DNA from: Clostridiales bacterium
Lineage (GTDB): Bacteria; Bacillota; Clostridia; Oscillospirales; Oscillospiraceae
NCBI GenBank assembly: GCA_004556205.1
Contig: SFIL01000008.1
Coordinates: 1-50,499 of the forward strand
Direction: 5' to 3'
Length of the DNA: 50,499 nt
Made by a program: the position numbers and the translations under genes. The notes below the pieces were generated by a model, which was given only the letters and a program-made list of their open reading frames with translations, was not told where the DNA came from and made no database searches. This document shows, in pieces, positions 50,499-50,499 of the stretch (positions within the stretch are counted from its first letter, which is position 1; each line of letters starts with the position of its first letter).

Positions 50499-50499
50499 T

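Overview
The window looks like chromosome of an anaerobic, moderately GC-rich member of the Clostridia (Firmicutes). The reasons are strong Shine-Dalgarno sites, a T-box leader, S-layer-homology proteins, a four-domain flavodiiron protein, rubrerythrin, and LytTR and FadR-type regulators. The species cannot be named from the sequence. Gene order is mostly intact and operonic, with a few decayed mobile remnants.

Region 1 (1-13.5 kb): the end of an EF-G-like gene and a YjbR-like gene, then a FadR-type regulator and a 12-gene sugar-acid operon. The operon holds a KDPG-type aldolase, a cyclase-family hydrolase, a complete ribose-type ABC importer, a Gfo/Idh/MocA oxidoreductase, an enolase-superfamily dehydratase, a YhcH protein, a PfkB-type sugar kinase and two class II aldolases. 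Three copies of one palindromic operator lie at the regulator promoter and ahead of the operon, which suggests autoregulation plus substrate induction. Together the genes suggest uptake of a sugar, oxidation to a lactone or acid, dehydration to a 2-keto-3-deoxy acid, and cleavage. Two enzymes have changed key residues: the kinase has Ala where the catalytic Asp should be, and the aldolase has Thr at the usual substrate-binding Arg. The pathway may therefore differ from the textbook one.

Region 2 (13.5-18 kb, minus strand): a DUF4037 nucleotidyltransferase overlapping a TPR protein, a flavodiiron protein fused to flavin reductase and rubredoxin, and an AEC-family transporter.

Region 3 (18.3-29.4 kb): a complete type I-C CRISPR-Cas locus, cas3-cas5-cas8c-cas7-cas4-cas1-cas2, followed by a leader and 51 repeats. 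Within cas8c there is a strong internal Shine-Dalgarno and in-frame TTG that would give a separate Cas11c small subunit.

Region 4 (29.4-39.7 kb): rubrerythrin; a tryptophan-type T-box leader driving a TrpB-like enzyme; DUF4190 protein; lgt; murC; an AI-2E-family protein; and an FHA-RodA/FtsW fusion overlapping a penicillin-binding protein gene, a peptidoglycan elongation or division pair.

Region 5 (39.7-50.5 kb): tRNA-Ser, exonuclease III, an SLH-NlpC/P60 wall hydrolase, decayed IS3 and DUF2087 fragments, an SLH esterase, a LytTR/GHKL two-component pair, tRNA-Arg, and at the right edge the C-terminus of a HINT-domain polymorphic toxin. A dispersed element of about 160 bp with terminal inverted repeats occurs in at least three intergenic places.
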